This document shows positions 1 through 7,157 of a DNA stretch of 29,241 bases, in pieces. A program made the translations under genes and the position numbers. The stretch comes from DATLZC01 sp037444005 (GTDB lineage: Bacteria; Chloroflexota; Dehalococcoidia; DSTF01; JACRBR01). How positions within the stretch are numbered: the first letter of the stretch is position 1; the number at the start of each line of letters is the position of its first letter. The notes under the pieces were generated by a model that saw nothing but the letters and a program-made list of their open reading frames with translations, did not search any database and was not told the origin of the DNA. The stretch covers positions 1 through 29,241 of the forward strand of contig JBBING010000023.1 in NCBI GenBank assembly GCA_037444005.1, given 5' to 3'.

Positions 1-28
1 GCCACCCATGCTCCAGAAAGGAGGTAGG

Positions 29-54
29 TGTACGGCATGTACTGGACCCGTACA
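29..54. repeat. Inverted repeat upstream of the rpmH promoter
   Basis: TGTACGG at 29-35 is the exact reverse complement of CCGTACA at 48-54, with a 12-base loop. It ends five bases before the -35 hexamer of rpmH. It could be an operator or the tail of an upstream hairpin. The strong Shine-Dalgarno-like AAGGAGG at 18-24 lies just before it and could serve an 8-codon reading frame (ATG 37, stop 61-63). No function is assigned. Confidence 0.3.
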
Positions 55-59
55 ATTTC

Positions 60-89
60 TTGACCGCCGTTTCGGGCCGTTCCTATACT
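60..89 (+). promoter_or_regulatory. Promoter of the rpmH operon
   Basis: TTGACC at 60-65 and TATACT at 84-89 are separated by 18 bp, a close match to the housekeeping sigma-70 consensus. The predicted start of transcription is near 96, leaving about 25 nt of leader that contains the Shine-Dalgarno AAGGAG (106-111) ahead of the rpmH GTG at 121. This promoter probably drives the whole block from ribosomal protein L34 onward. Confidence 0.7.
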
Positions 90-120
90 GGGGCCGCCTG
101 TCGAAAAGGAGCGGAGCCGC

Positions 121-258
121 GTGCCCAAGCGTACCTTTCAGCCCAAGAAGGTTCCCCGGAAACGCGTGCACGGCTTCCTCGCCCGCATGGCGACGGCCGG
201 CGGGCGCAGGGTGTTGCGTCTGCGTCGGCTCAAAGGACGCAAGAAGCTGACGGTGTGA
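121..258 (+). CDS. rpmH: 50S ribosomal protein L34
   Basis: The 45-codon frame is dominated by Lys and Arg. It begins PKRTFQPKKVPRKRVHGF and continues RMATAGGRRVLRLRR, the standard L34 pattern, with the usual length of 44-50 residues. L34 is a late-assembling protein of the large ribosomal subunit. The GTG start is set by AAGGAG at 106-111, nine bases upstream, and by the conserved N-terminus. It is first in a block rpmH-rnpA-yidD-yidC-jag that is conserved near replication origins in many bacteria. A hairpin follows immediately and separates it from rnpA, which should let L34 be made in excess over RNase P protein. Confidence 0.95.
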   Translation: MPKRTFQPKKVPRKRVHGFLARMATAGGRRVLRLRRLKGRKKLTV

Positions 259-265
259 CGACGAA

Positions 266-287
266 CGGCCCCTCGATGAAGGGGCCG
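266..287 (+). terminator. Hairpin between rpmH and rnpA (partial terminator)
   Basis: CGGCCCCT at 266-273 pairs perfectly with AGGGGCCG at 280-287 across a six-base loop, and is followed by GTTTCTTG, a broken U-tract. It starts 7 nt after the rpmH stop and ends 10 nt before the rnpA GTG. The likely role is partial termination or RNA processing that lowers rnpA expression relative to rpmH. The weak T-run argues against full termination. Confidence 0.6.
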
Positions 288-297
288 GTTTCTTGCT

Positions 298-651
298 GTG
301 CGGAGGGAACAGCGGCTTCGGCGACGGGAGGACTTCGCGGCCGTGTACGAGCGGGGGCGCCGGTACACCGGCGACCTCCTTGCCATCCGCGTGCTGCCGA
401 ACGGGCTGGACGTCACGCGGTTCGGCATCGCCACCGGGCGTGCCATCGGCGGCGCTGTGGTGCGCAACCGCGTGAAGCGCCGGGTCCGCGAGGGGCTCCG
501 GACGCTGCCCGTGGCGCCGGGATGGGATATCGTGGTCAACGTGCGCCGGCCGGCCGTGGAGGCCGACTACTGGCGTCTGCGGGACGCAGCGGCGAAACTG
601 CTGGCGAGAGCCGGGCTCTTGCAAGCGGAGCCGGGGAAGGAGAAGGCGTGA
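298..651 (+). CDS. rnpA: Ribonuclease P protein component
   Basis: This 117-residue basic protein is the protein subunit of RNase P, which helps the catalytic RNA remove the 5' leader of pre-tRNAs. The N-terminus RLRRREDFAAVYERG and the RNR motif AVVRNRVKRRVRE (about residues 53-65) are diagnostic, and the length is typical. The start is GTG at 298: an in-frame stop lies upstream (277-279) and no better start exists. There is no clear Shine-Dalgarno, because the space is occupied by the 3' arm of the upstream hairpin, so translation may be weak or depend on refolding. The stop overlaps the yidD start by 4 bases (GTGA), indicating coupling. Confidence 0.95.
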   Translation: MRREQRLRRREDFAAVYERGRRYTGDLLAIRVLPNGLDVTRFGIATGRAIGGAVVRNRVKRRVREGLRTLPVAPGWDIVVNVRRPAVEADYWRLRDAAAKLLARAGLLQAEPGKEKA

Positions 652-905
652 AGGCGTTGCTGCTCGGCGCGATCCGGCTGTACCAGCGGTACGTCTCCCC
701 CGCGCTCCCGCCTGCGTGCCGCTACCAGCCCACCTGCTCGCGCTACGCCTACGAGGCGATCGAACGGCACGGGGCCGTGCGGGGCTCGTGGCTGGCGGCC
801 CGGCGACTCCTGCGGTGTCATCCGCTGCGCGCGGGCGGGTACGATCCCGTGCCCGAGGCGCGCGGGCGCACGAAGGGCGTGGTTTCACGTGAAACTCGGG
901 TCTGA
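648..905 (+). CDS. yidD: Membrane protein insertion efficiency factor YidD
   Basis: This is an 85-residue protein of the YidD/Haemolysin family, a small membrane-associated factor linked to YidC-dependent insertion. The pattern IRLYQRYVSPALPPACRYQ followed by PTCSRYAYEAIERHG is near consensus, with conserved Cys24, Cys30 and Cys57 and a GGYDPVP end of the core. The GTG start at 648 overlaps the rnpA stop. The C-terminal tail after about residue 68 (EARGRTKGVVSRETRV) lies outside the usual domain, and its codons contain the parS site at 882-895. The tail may therefore be maintained for its DNA sequence rather than its protein sequence. Confidence 0.93.
   Translation: MKALLLGAIRLYQRYVSPALPPACRYQPTCSRYAYEAIERHGAVRGSWLAARRLLRCHPLRAGGYDPVPEARGRTKGVVSRETRV
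882..895. other. parS: parS centromere site for ParB
   Basis: GTTTCACGTGAAAC is a perfect 14-bp palindrome. It is identical to the core of the widely conserved chromosomal parS consensus TGTTTCACGTGAAACA; only the two outermost bases differ. It lies inside the last codons of yidD, about 4.3 kb upstream of parB. ParB should nucleate here, load its CTP-dependent clamp, and spread. No second comparably good site was seen in the window. Confidence 0.88.
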
Positions 906-927
906 GCGGGGCGGGTAACCAGGGCCG

Positions 928-2076
928 ATGCCATCGCGCCGATTCGCCCCGCTGCTCCTCGCGATGCTCACGCTCACCGGCCTCGCTGCCGCCGGCTGCG
1001 GGCGGATCGCCCGCCCCGACGGCTGGGCCGCCCCGCTTCCCGCCGGCGACCTCATCATCGCCGGGCGCGACGATCGCCTCGTCGCCCTGCGCGACGGCGC
1101 CGCCGTCTGGGTCTTCCCGGCGAAGGAGGGCCGTAACGACATCCGCCCGATCGCCTTCTACGGCAATCCCGCGCCCGACCCTTCGGGCGAGTACGTGTAC
1201 GTCCCCATCTACGAGAAGAGCGTCTTCCGCCTGCGCGTGGCCGACGGAACCATCGCGGGCCGCAAAGAGACGAAAGGCGTCGTGGTCGGCGGCGTCGCGG
1301 TGGGCGACGACGCGGTGTACTTCGGCGACGGTTCGGGCCGCGTGTATGCGATGACGCCGGACCTGAGCCAGGAGCGATGGACCTTCGAGGCCGAGGACCG
1401 CGTCTGGTCGACGCCCGTTCTCGTGGACGGCCTGGTGGTGGTGACCTCGCTGGACGGCAAGGTGTACGCATTGGACGAAGCGACGGGAGAGCGCCGCTGG
1501 GTGTTCGAGGCCGACGCGGGCATCGCGGGAACGCCGGCGCTGGCGAGCGACCGGCTCTTCGTGCCCGCGATGGACAGCCGGCTCTACGCGCTGGACGCGG
1601 AGACGGGCCAGGCGCTGTGGTCGTTCACCGCGGGCAACTGGTTCTGGGGCACGCCTGTCGTGCAAAAAGGCGTGGTGTTCGCGGCGAGCCTCGACGGCCG
1701 AGTGTACGCGCTCGACGCCGCGACGGGCGCGGAGCGCTGGCGCTACGATACAGGGGCGCCGGTGCGCGCGGCGCCGGCTCTGGTCGACGGGTCGCTGGTG
1801 GTGGCCAACCGCGCCGGGCGCGTGGTCGCGCTGGACCCGGCGAACGGGAGCGAGCGCCGGGAGCCGGTGGAGCTGGGAGAGCGCGTGCTCGCCGACCTCG
1901 TGCCGCTGGACGACGGCACGGCGCTCGTTGCGACGACGAAGAACCGGCTCGTGAGGTTCGATCCGGCGGCGGGCGTGCGGACGATGGTGGACATTCCGAA
2001 GGACGTCGGGGCCCCCACCGCGGAGGCGACGCCGACGCCCGGGGCTTCGCCGACGGCAGGACGGACGGGGCGATGA
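928..2076 (+). CDS. PQQ-type beta-propeller lipoprotein (BamB-like fold)
   Basis: This is a 382-residue predicted lipoprotein. Residues 1-23 form a signal peptide with lipobox AAGC and lipidated Cys24. Residues from about 40 to 345 contain repeated PQQ-type blades such as VYALDEATGERRWVFEA, RLYALDAETGQALWSF and RVYALDAATGAERWRY, each giving a four-stranded propeller blade with a Trp dock. The Ala/Thr/Pro-rich tail has a TPTPG segment. The fold resembles BamB and quinoprotein dehydrogenases. The quinone-ligating residues of a dehydrogenase are not evident, so a scaffold or folding role outside the membrane is more likely. It lies between yidD and yidC, and its stop overlaps the yidC start (ATGA), suggesting a link to membrane protein biogenesis. 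The exact role is unknown. Confidence 0.85.
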   Translation: MPSRRFAPLLLAMLTLTGLAAAGCGRIARPDGWAAPLPAGDLIIAGRDDRLVALRDGAAVWVFPAKEGRNDIRPIAFYGNPAPDPSGEYVYVPIYEKSVFRLRVADGTIAGRKETKGVVVGGVAVGDDAVYFGDGSGRVYAMTPDLSQERWTFEAEDRVWSTPVLVDGLVVVTSLDGKVYALDEATGERRWVFEADAGIAGTPALASDRLFVPAMDSRLYALDAETGQALWSFTAGNWFWGTPVVQKGVVFAASLDGRVYALDAATGAERWRYDTGAPVRAAPALVDGSLVVANRAGRVVALDPANGSERREPVELGERVLADLVPLDDGTALVATTKNRLVRFDPAAGVRTMVDIPKDVGAPTAEATPTPGASPTAGRTGR

Positions 2077-2945
2077 ATCCGTTCGACTTCTTTTTGGTCG
2101 ACCCGATGACGAATTTCCTGGTGCTGCTGACGCGGCTCCTGTTCGGCAGCTACGGGCTCGCCATCATCGCCTTCACGCTCATCATGCGGGCGGTCACGTG
2201 GCCGCTCACGGCGAATCAGATCCGGTCGTCGCGGCAGCTTTCGGCGTTGCAGCCGAAGCTGCAGGAGATCCAGAAGAAGTACAAAGACCCGAAGCGCCGC
2301 TCGGAAGAGACGATGAAGCTTTACCGCGAGGCGGGGGTGAACCCGGCGGGCTGTCTCTTCAGTATGGTCGTGCAGATGCCCATCTGGTTCGCCCTGTACC
2401 AGTCGATTCGGAACACGCTGGGCGGGACGCCCGAGGCGCTGGTGAACCTCTCGCAGGATCTGTACCCGTGGTCGTTCCTGCGGAACGCGGTGCCGCTGAA
2501 CGAGTACTTCCTCGGCCTGAACCTCGGGGAGCCCGACCCCATCGTGGCGATTCTGGTGGCGGCCTCGTTCTGGGTGCAGCAAAAGATCCTGACGCCGACA
2601 ACGCAGGCGGTGGACCCGCAGCAGCAGGCGACGCAGCAGACGATGCAGTGGATGATGCCCCTGATGTTCGGGTATATCGCCTTCGTGACGCCGAGCGGCC
2701 TCGGCGTATACTGGGTCGTCACGGCGATCATCAGCGTGGCGCTACAGTACTTCCTCATGGGACGGCAGCTCGACTGGCGGAACCTCTTCAGCCTGTCGGC
2801 GGCGCCGTCTCCGGCGGCGCGGGGCCGCGCCACCAAGGCCCCCGCGCGGGAGGAAGCGCCGCCGCGCGAGGAGACGGTGGAAGCGGCGCGGCCGCACTCG
2901 CCGGCCAGGAGAAGGAGACATGGCAGGCGTCGAGGCAAGCGGTAA
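2073..2945 (+). CDS. yidC: Membrane protein insertase YidC/Oxa1 family
   Basis: This 290-residue protein is of the short (monoderm, SpoIIIJ/Oxa1-like) type without the large periplasmic domain of Gram-negative YidC. It inserts membrane proteins alone or with SecYEG. Visible landmarks are a first hydrophobic segment (about 13-35), the cytoplasmic hairpin ANQIRSSRQLSALQPKLQEI leading to KYKDPKRRSEETMKLYREAG, then VNPAGCLFSMVVQMPIWFAL, and later hydrophobic segments ending near residue 228. RSSR (51-54) carries the basic groove residue expected in the family. The tail is Arg/Ala-rich and ends RRRRHGRRRGKR, consistent with ribosome contact. The start overlaps the preceding stop, and the end overlaps the jag gene by 26 bases. 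Confidence 0.95.
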   Translation: MNPFDFFLVDPMTNFLVLLTRLLFGSYGLAIIAFTLIMRAVTWPLTANQIRSSRQLSALQPKLQEIQKKYKDPKRRSEETMKLYREAGVNPAGCLFSMVVQMPIWFALYQSIRNTLGGTPEALVNLSQDLYPWSFLRNAVPLNEYFLGLNLGEPDPIVAILVAASFWVQQKILTPTTQAVDPQQQATQQTMQWMMPLMFGYIAFVTPSGLGVYWVVTAIISVALQYFLMGRQLDWRNLFSLSAAPSPAARGRATKAPAREEAPPREETVEAARPHSPARRRRHGRRRGKR

Positions 2946-3582
2946 GACAGTCGAAGAGGCCATCGAGCGTGCCCTGCGCGAACTGGGGGTGACCCGCGAG
3001 CAAGTCGAGATCGAGGTGTTGAGCGAAGGGCGCGCCGGAATCTTCGGCTTCGGCGGCGAGCCCGCGCGGGTGAGGGTGACGGCGCGCGCGTCGGCGGCGG
3101 GCCCCGGGGGCGAAGACACCGAGGCGGCCCTCGAGGTGCTCCGCGAGCTGCTGCGGCTGATGGGCATCGAGGCGACGGTGTCGGCGCGCGCTCCGGAGAC
3201 GCCCGGCGACGGCGTGGGTATGGCGAAGGCGGTGCTCGACGTGAACGGCGAGGACCTCGGCATCCTCATCGGCCGGCGGGGGGAGACGCTGGCGGCCCTG
3301 CAGTACACCGTGAACCTGATCGTGGGACGCAAGCTCGACGGCCAATCGGTGTTCAGCGTCGATGTGGAGGGATACCGCCGCCGGCGGGAGCAGACCTTGC
3401 GCCGGCTCGCGCTGCGCATGGCCGAGCGCGTCAAGGAGACGGGCCGTCCGGTGACGCTCGAACCGATGCCCGCGAACGAGCGGCGCATCGTGCACCTGGC
3501 GCTCGCGCAGGACCCGAAGGTGGTGACCGCGAGCCTGGGGGAGGGAGAGAACCGGAAAGTCAGCATTTCGCTGAAACGCTGA
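2920..3582 (+). CDS. jag: RNA-binding protein KhpB/Jag (Jag-N, KH, R3H)
   Basis: This is a 220-residue protein with three domains in order. The Jag N-terminal domain (about 1-50) has EASGKTVEEAIERALRELG and SEGRAGIFGFGGEPARV. The KH domain has the GRRG loop in ILIGRRGETLAALQYTVNLI (about 108-128). The R3H domain is at the C-terminus (PMPANERRIVHLALAQ). KhpB/Jag binds RNA with KhpA and affects cell envelope and division genes in Gram-positive bacteria. The ATG at 2920 follows AGAAGGAG and lies inside the yidC 3' end, so the two are translationally linked, the usual yidC-jag arrangement. Confidence 0.93.
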   Translation: MAGVEASGKTVEEAIERALRELGVTREQVEIEVLSEGRAGIFGFGGEPARVRVTARASAAGPGGEDTEAALEVLRELLRLMGIEATVSARAPETPGDGVGMAKAVLDVNGEDLGILIGRRGETLAALQYTVNLIVGRKLDGQSVFSVDVEGYRRRREQTLRRLALRMAERVKETGRPVTLEPMPANERRIVHLALAQDPKVVTASLGEGENRKVSISLKR

Positions 3583-3591
3583 CGGCGGCGC

Positions 3592-4434
3592 ATGACGGTT
3601 CCGCGCTTCGTCGCCGTCGGACACGTCGTACAGGACCTGGCGCCGGGAGGCTGGAGGCTCGGAGGCACCGTGACGTTCGCGGCGGTGCAGGCGCAACGAC
3701 TCGGGATCGACGCCGGCGTGGTGACCGTCGCCGAGCCGTCCCTGAACCTCCCCGAGCGCCTCCCGGGAGTCGCCGTGGCGGGCCGCGACGACGGCGTCAC
3801 CCGGTTCGAGAACGTGTACATCGACGCTCGGCGGGTGCAGTACGTCCGCGGGCGCGCCGAACCCTTGACTCTCGAAGACGTCCCGCCTGCGTGGAGGCGC
3901 GCGCCCATCGCGCTCGTGGGCCCGGTCTGCGCGGAAGTCCCGGCGAGCCTTCCCGCCGGGCTGGAGTGCGCGCTGATCGGCGTCTCCGCACAGGGCTGGC
4001 TGCGGGAGGTCGGCCCGGAGGGCCGCGTGCGCAAGATCGTCTGGCGCGGCGAGCCCTTCTGGCGGGGCGCGCATCTCGTCGTGGCGAGCGACGAGGACGT
4101 CGAGCCTGACCCGTCGCAGGTGGAGCGCTGGGCGAAGGAGGCGGCGATCGTCGCCCTGACGCTGGCCCGGCGCGGCGTACGGGTGCATGCGGGAGGCGTC
4201 TGGCTCGAGATGCCCGCCTACGCCCGTGAGGAAGTCGACCCGACAGGCGCAGGCGACGTCTTCGCGGCGGCGTTCCTGATTCGGTATCACGAGACGACGG
4301 ACGTGCGCGAAGCGATGCGGTTCGCGTCCGCGGCGGCGAGCTTGGCGGTAGGCGCGCCCGGCGTGGACGGCATCGGCGGACGCGAGGAGATCGAAGCCGT
4401 GATCCGCGCGCATCCGGAGGTGGAGGTCGCGTGA
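3592..4434 (+). CDS. PfkB/ribokinase-family carbohydrate kinase
   Basis: This 280-residue protein ends with the family's second signature: DPTGAGDVFAAAFLIRY at about 221-237, containing the GAGD anion hole and catalytic Asp, followed by an ASAAASLAVGAPG helix. The N-terminal part (VAVGHVVQDL, GGTVTFAAVQAQRLG) corresponds to the substrate-binding half but is shorter than in ribokinase, so the sugar or nucleoside substrate cannot be named. It would phosphorylate a hydroxymethyl group using ATP. It sits nine bases after jag and overlaps parA by four bases, where many genomes carry mnmG and rsmG instead. Its role in this operon is unclear. Confidence 0.8.
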   Translation: MTVPRFVAVGHVVQDLAPGGWRLGGTVTFAAVQAQRLGIDAGVVTVAEPSLNLPERLPGVAVAGRDDGVTRFENVYIDARRVQYVRGRAEPLTLEDVPPAWRRAPIALVGPVCAEVPASLPAGLECALIGVSAQGWLREVGPEGRVRKIVWRGEPFWRGAHLVVASDEDVEPDPSQVERWAKEAAIVALTLARRGVRVHAGGVWLEMPAYAREEVDPTGAGDVFAAAFLIRYHETTDVREAMRFASAAASLAVGAPGVDGIGGREEIEAVIRAHPEVEVA

Positions 4435-5195
4435 GCCGGGCGGTGGCGGTGGCGAACCAGAAGGGCGGTGTAGGCAAGACGACGACGGCGATCAACCTAG
4501 GGGCCGCGCTGGCCCGGCGCGGGCGGCGCGTCCTCGTCGTCGACCTCGACCCGCAGGCCAACGCGACGTCGGGCCTGGGCGTGGCCAAGGAGCCGCCGGG
4601 GACGTACGAGCTGCTGATCGAGGGCGTGGAAGCCCGCAGCGTCGTCCGGCCGACGTCCGAGGCGGGGTTGGACGTGATCCCGTCGCGGTCGGACCTGGCG
4701 GGGGCGGAGGTCGAGCTCGTGGCGATGATGGCGCGCGAGTTTCGGCTACGCCGGGCGCTGGAGCCCATCGCGGGCGCCTACGACTACATCTTCGTAGACT
4801 GCCCTCCATCGCTCGGGCTGCTCACGGTGAATGCGCTGACCGCGGCGGACGAGGTCCTGGTGCCGGTGCAGTGCGAATACCTGGCCCTCGAGGGCCTGTC
4901 GCACCTGATGGGCACGGTCGACCTCGTTCGGCGGCACCTCAATGGCGGACTCCGGGTGAGCGGGCTCTTGCTGACCATGTACGACGCGCGGACGAATCTG
5001 TCGCAGCAGGTCGTGGACGAAGTGCGGGCGCACTTTCCGCAAACGTTCGCGACGGTGATTCCCCGGAACGTGCGCGTGAGCGAGGCCCCGAGCCACGGGC
5101 TCCCGCTGTGCGCGTATGACCCGCGTTCGGCGGCCGCTAGGGCGTACGAGGCGCTGGCGGACGAGGTGTTGCAGCAGGAGGAGGTGGCTGCGTGA
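4431..5195 (+). CDS. parA: Chromosome partitioning ATPase ParA (Soj)
   Basis: This 254-residue protein is a Walker-type partition ATPase that acts with ParB-parS in origin segregation and often in regulating replication initiation. The deviant Walker A motif KGGVGKTT follows the first strand (VAVANQ). VLVVDLDPQANATSGLG is the switch I region, and YIFVDCPPSLGLLTVNAL is the Walker B region. VIPRNVRVSEAPSHGLP is typical of chromosomal Soj proteins. The length is standard. GTG at 4431 overlaps the kinase stop by four bases, and the 3' end overlaps parB by four bases, giving a coupled parAB pair close to the parS site at 882-895. Confidence 0.95.
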   Translation: MSRAVAVANQKGGVGKTTTAINLGAALARRGRRVLVVDLDPQANATSGLGVAKEPPGTYELLIEGVEARSVVRPTSEAGLDVIPSRSDLAGAEVELVAMMAREFRLRRALEPIAGAYDYIFVDCPPSLGLLTVNALTAADEVLVPVQCEYLALEGLSHLMGTVDLVRRHLNGGLRVSGLLLTMYDARTNLSQQVVDEVRAHFPQTFATVIPRNVRVSEAPSHGLPLCAYDPRSAAARAYEALADEVLQQEEVAA

Positions 5196-6082
5196 GCTTC
5201 CCAAAGCCAGGACTGGGCAGGGGCCTGTCGGCGCTGATCCCCCCGTCGGGCCCGTCCGAGGCGGTGGAAGAAGTCGACATCGATCTCGTCATCCCGAACC
5301 CCGAACAGCCCCGCATGCGGATAGACGCGGAGGCGCTGGAGGCGCTGACGCAGAGCATCCGCGAGCACGGGGTCATCCAGCCGCTGCTCGTGAGCCGCAG
5401 CGGAACGCACGAGGGCACCTACCAGCTCATCGCAGGCGAGCGGCGGCTACGGGCGGCGCGGGCCGCCGGGCTCACGAAGGTGCCGGTGATCGTGAAGGAG
5501 GCGGCGGGCCGCGCGTTGCTCGAGCTCGCGCTCGTCGAGAACATCCAGCGCGCCGATCTCAATCCCCTCGAGGAGGCCGCCGCCTTTCGCAGGCTGCACG
5601 ACGACTTCGGCCTCACGCAGGAGGAGATCGCGCGCCGGGTCGGCCGCAGCCGAGCCGCGGTCGCGAATACCATGCGGCTCCTGTCCCTGAGCGAGGAGAT
5701 CCGCCTCTCGCTGGCGAGAGGCGAGATCACGGAAGGCCACGCGCGCGCCCTCCTGGGGATCGAGGACGACCGGGCGCGCGAAGCCGCGTGGCGCCGCGTC
5801 GTGGCCGAAGGCCTCAGTGTCCGGGAGACGGAGGCGCTGGTGCGAGGCGAGGCGCGCAAGGCCGCCGCCGAGCCCGCGCAGCGCGCCCCGCGGGCCAAAG
5901 CGCCGGAGGTCGCCGAGCTCGAGCGGCGGCTCGAGGCGGCGCTGGGGACGCGCGTGACCCTGTCGCCCGGGCGCCGGGGCGGACGCATCGTCATCCATTA
6001 CTACACGGCCGAACAGCTCGAGGACGTCGTGAGGCGGCTGGAAGGCGCGCAGGGCAGGACGGCGCCAGCGCCCGGGATATGA
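5192..6082 (+). CDS. parB: Chromosome partitioning protein ParB (Spo0J)
   Basis: This is a 296-residue CTP-dependent DNA clamp. The N-terminus GLGRGLSALIP is the usual ParA-interacting segment. The CTP-binding domain contains AGERRLRAAR (GERR at 82-85) and ENIQRADLNPLEEA. The helix-turn-helix TQEEIARRVGRSRAAVANTM recognises parS. The C-terminal basic and dimerisation domain ends with IHYYTAEQLEDVVRRL. Length and domain order match chromosomal Spo0J proteins. It starts at GTG 5192, overlapping the parA stop. Its predicted target GTTTCACGTGAAAC lies upstream in yidD. Confidence 0.96.
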   Translation: MSFPKPGLGRGLSALIPPSGPSEAVEEVDIDLVIPNPEQPRMRIDAEALEALTQSIREHGVIQPLLVSRSGTHEGTYQLIAGERRLRAARAAGLTKVPVIVKEAAGRALLELALVENIQRADLNPLEEAAAFRRLHDDFGLTQEEIARRVGRSRAAVANTMRLLSLSEEIRLSLARGEITEGHARALLGIEDDRAREAAWRRVVAEGLSVRETEALVRGEARKAAAEPAQRAPRAKAPEVAELERRLEAALGTRVTLSPGRRGGRIVIHYYTAEQLEDVVRRLEGAQGRTAPAPGI

Positions 6083-6101
6083 TCAGAAGGAGCGTATGGT
6101 G

Positions 6102-6341
6102 ATGCGGAAGCGATGGAGAAGGCTGTTCGCGACGGTGACGGGCGCGGGAAGCGCCCTCTCGCCTGCGGTCGCGCTCGCCGCCGAAACCGGAGGCGACGAC
6201 TCCCGCGTCGAGGTCATGCTTGCCACGCTCGCCGTCGTCGGGGGCGGTGTCATCATCGGCCTGCTCGGGTACCTGATCCGGCTGGCGGCGGGTCGGGTGC
6301 CGCCTCCGCCCGGGCAGAGCGCGCACGAAGGGCATCACTGA
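6102..6341 (+). CDS. Small predicted membrane protein after parB
   Basis: This is an unrecognised protein of 79 residues (81 if started at ATG 6096). The N-terminus is basic (MRKRWRRLF), followed by a moderately hydrophobic stretch ending PAVALAAE, which resembles a cleavable signal peptide. A clear membrane segment follows (MLATLAVVGGGVIIGLLGYLI), then a Pro-rich tail ending HEGHH. Start ATG 6102 is preferred because AAGGAG at 6087-6092 is nine bases upstream; 6096 would leave only three. It lies 19 bases after parB and is probably the last gene of that operon. The stop overlaps the convergent dapB stop region by seven bases. The His-rich tail might bind metal, but this is speculative. Confidence 0.65.
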   Translation: MRKRWRRLFATVTGAGSALSPAVALAAETGGDDSRVEVMLATLAVVGGGVIIGLLGYLIRLAAGRVPPPPGQSAHEGHH

Positions 6342-7141
6342 GCGGCGTCGGACCGCAGGCCGATGAGGGCGTCGAGGCTGCGCACGAGGCCGACGCGCCG
6401 CATCACTTCCCTGCAGGCGAGCAGCACGCCGGGCATGAACGACTCCCTCCCGGTGGAGTCGTGACGTAGCGTCAACGTTTGCCCGGTCCCGCCGAAAAGC
6501 ACCTCCTGATGGGCCACGAGGCCGGGGAGGCGGACGCTGTGGATGGCGATGCCGCCGAGCTCGCCCCCGCGCGTGCCGGGGAGCGGCTCCTTCTCGGTGC
6601 GAGGCCGCTCGAAGGGCTTCCCGCGCGCGGCCAGCATCTCCCGCGCGGTCGTCAGCGCCGTGCCCGACGGCGCGTCGATCTTCTGGTCGTGGTGGAGCTC
6701 GATGATCTCGGCGTGATCGAAGAAGCGCGCGGCGAGCCGCGCCATGTGCATCAGAAGCACGGCGCCGATAGCGAAGTTGGGCGCGACGACGGCGCCGAGG
6801 CCCCGCTCGCGCGCCATCCGGTCGAGCTCGTCGAGAAACGAGTCGTCGAGGCCGGTCGTGCCGATGACAGGCCTGGCGCCAGCCTCGATGGCGGCGCGCG
6901 CCACCACCGGCGTCCAGTCGGCGACCGTGAAGTCGACGACGACGTCGGGGCGCAGGTCGGCGAGCGTGGCCCGCGGGTCGGGACGCATGGGAACCGCGCG
7001 GCCCGAGGGCAGGGTGACGGTCCCTTCGGGGCGTTGCGCTTCGATGACGCCGACGGGCTCGAGGTCCGGGGCGGCGTCGAGCGCCTCGAGCGTCTGACGC
7101 CCCATGCGGCCGCTTCCGCTCACGACGACGCGGAGTGTCAT
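6335..7141 (-). CDS. dapB: 4-hydroxy-tetrahydrodipicolinate reductase
   Basis: This 268-residue enzyme reduces 4-hydroxy-tetrahydrodipicolinate in the diaminopimelate/lysine pathway. The Rossmann motif VVSGSGRMGR (about 7-15), VVVDFTVADW and VIGTTGLDD are followed by the family signature IIELHHDQKIDAPSGTA (146-161), with catalytic His150-His151 and Lys154. Length is normal for DapB. The ATG at 7141 has no Shine-Dalgarno, but a TATACT hexamer lies ten bases upstream, implying a nearly leaderless message. It stands apart from other lysine genes here and is transcribed convergently with the par operon. Confidence 0.96.
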   Translation of the reverse strand: MTLRVVVSGSGRMGRQTLEALDAAPDLEPVGVIEAQRPEGTVTLPSGRAVPMRPDPRATLADLRPDVVVDFTVADWTPVVARAAIEAGARPVIGTTGLDDSFLDELDRMARERGLGAVVAPNFAIGAVLLMHMARLAARFFDHAEIIELHHDQKIDAPSGTALTTAREMLAARGKPFERPRTEKEPLPGTRGGELGGIAIHSVRLPGLVAHQEVLFGGTGQTLTLRHDSTGRESFMPGVLLACREVMRRVGLVRSLDALIGLRSDAAQ

Positions 7142-7151
7142 GACGGGCTAG

Positions 7152-7157
7152 AGTATA
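7152..7157 (-). promoter_or_regulatory. -10 element for a near-leaderless dapB transcript
   Basis: On the minus strand TATACT ends ten bases before the dapB ATG. The region 17 bp further upstream (TATCGC) is a poor -35. If this is the -10, the RNA would begin within about 0-4 bases of the start codon. There is no ribosome-binding sequence between it and the ATG. Confidence 0.5.

Noticed and set aside
60..905. Long plus-strand frame spanning rpmH, rnpA and yidD
   Set aside because: Only the last 85 codons resemble a protein (YidD). The rest is a shadow of rpmH and rnpA in another frame.
1377..2072. N-terminal extension of the yidC frame
   Set aside because: It overlaps the propeller gene out of frame, is Arg/Gly-rich and has no homology. 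YidC starts at ATG 2073.
2788..4413. Large minus-strand frame opposite jag and the kinase
   Set aside because: Its composition is His/Arg/Ala-rich, as expected for the antisense of GC-rich codons, and it conflicts with well-supported plus-strand genes.
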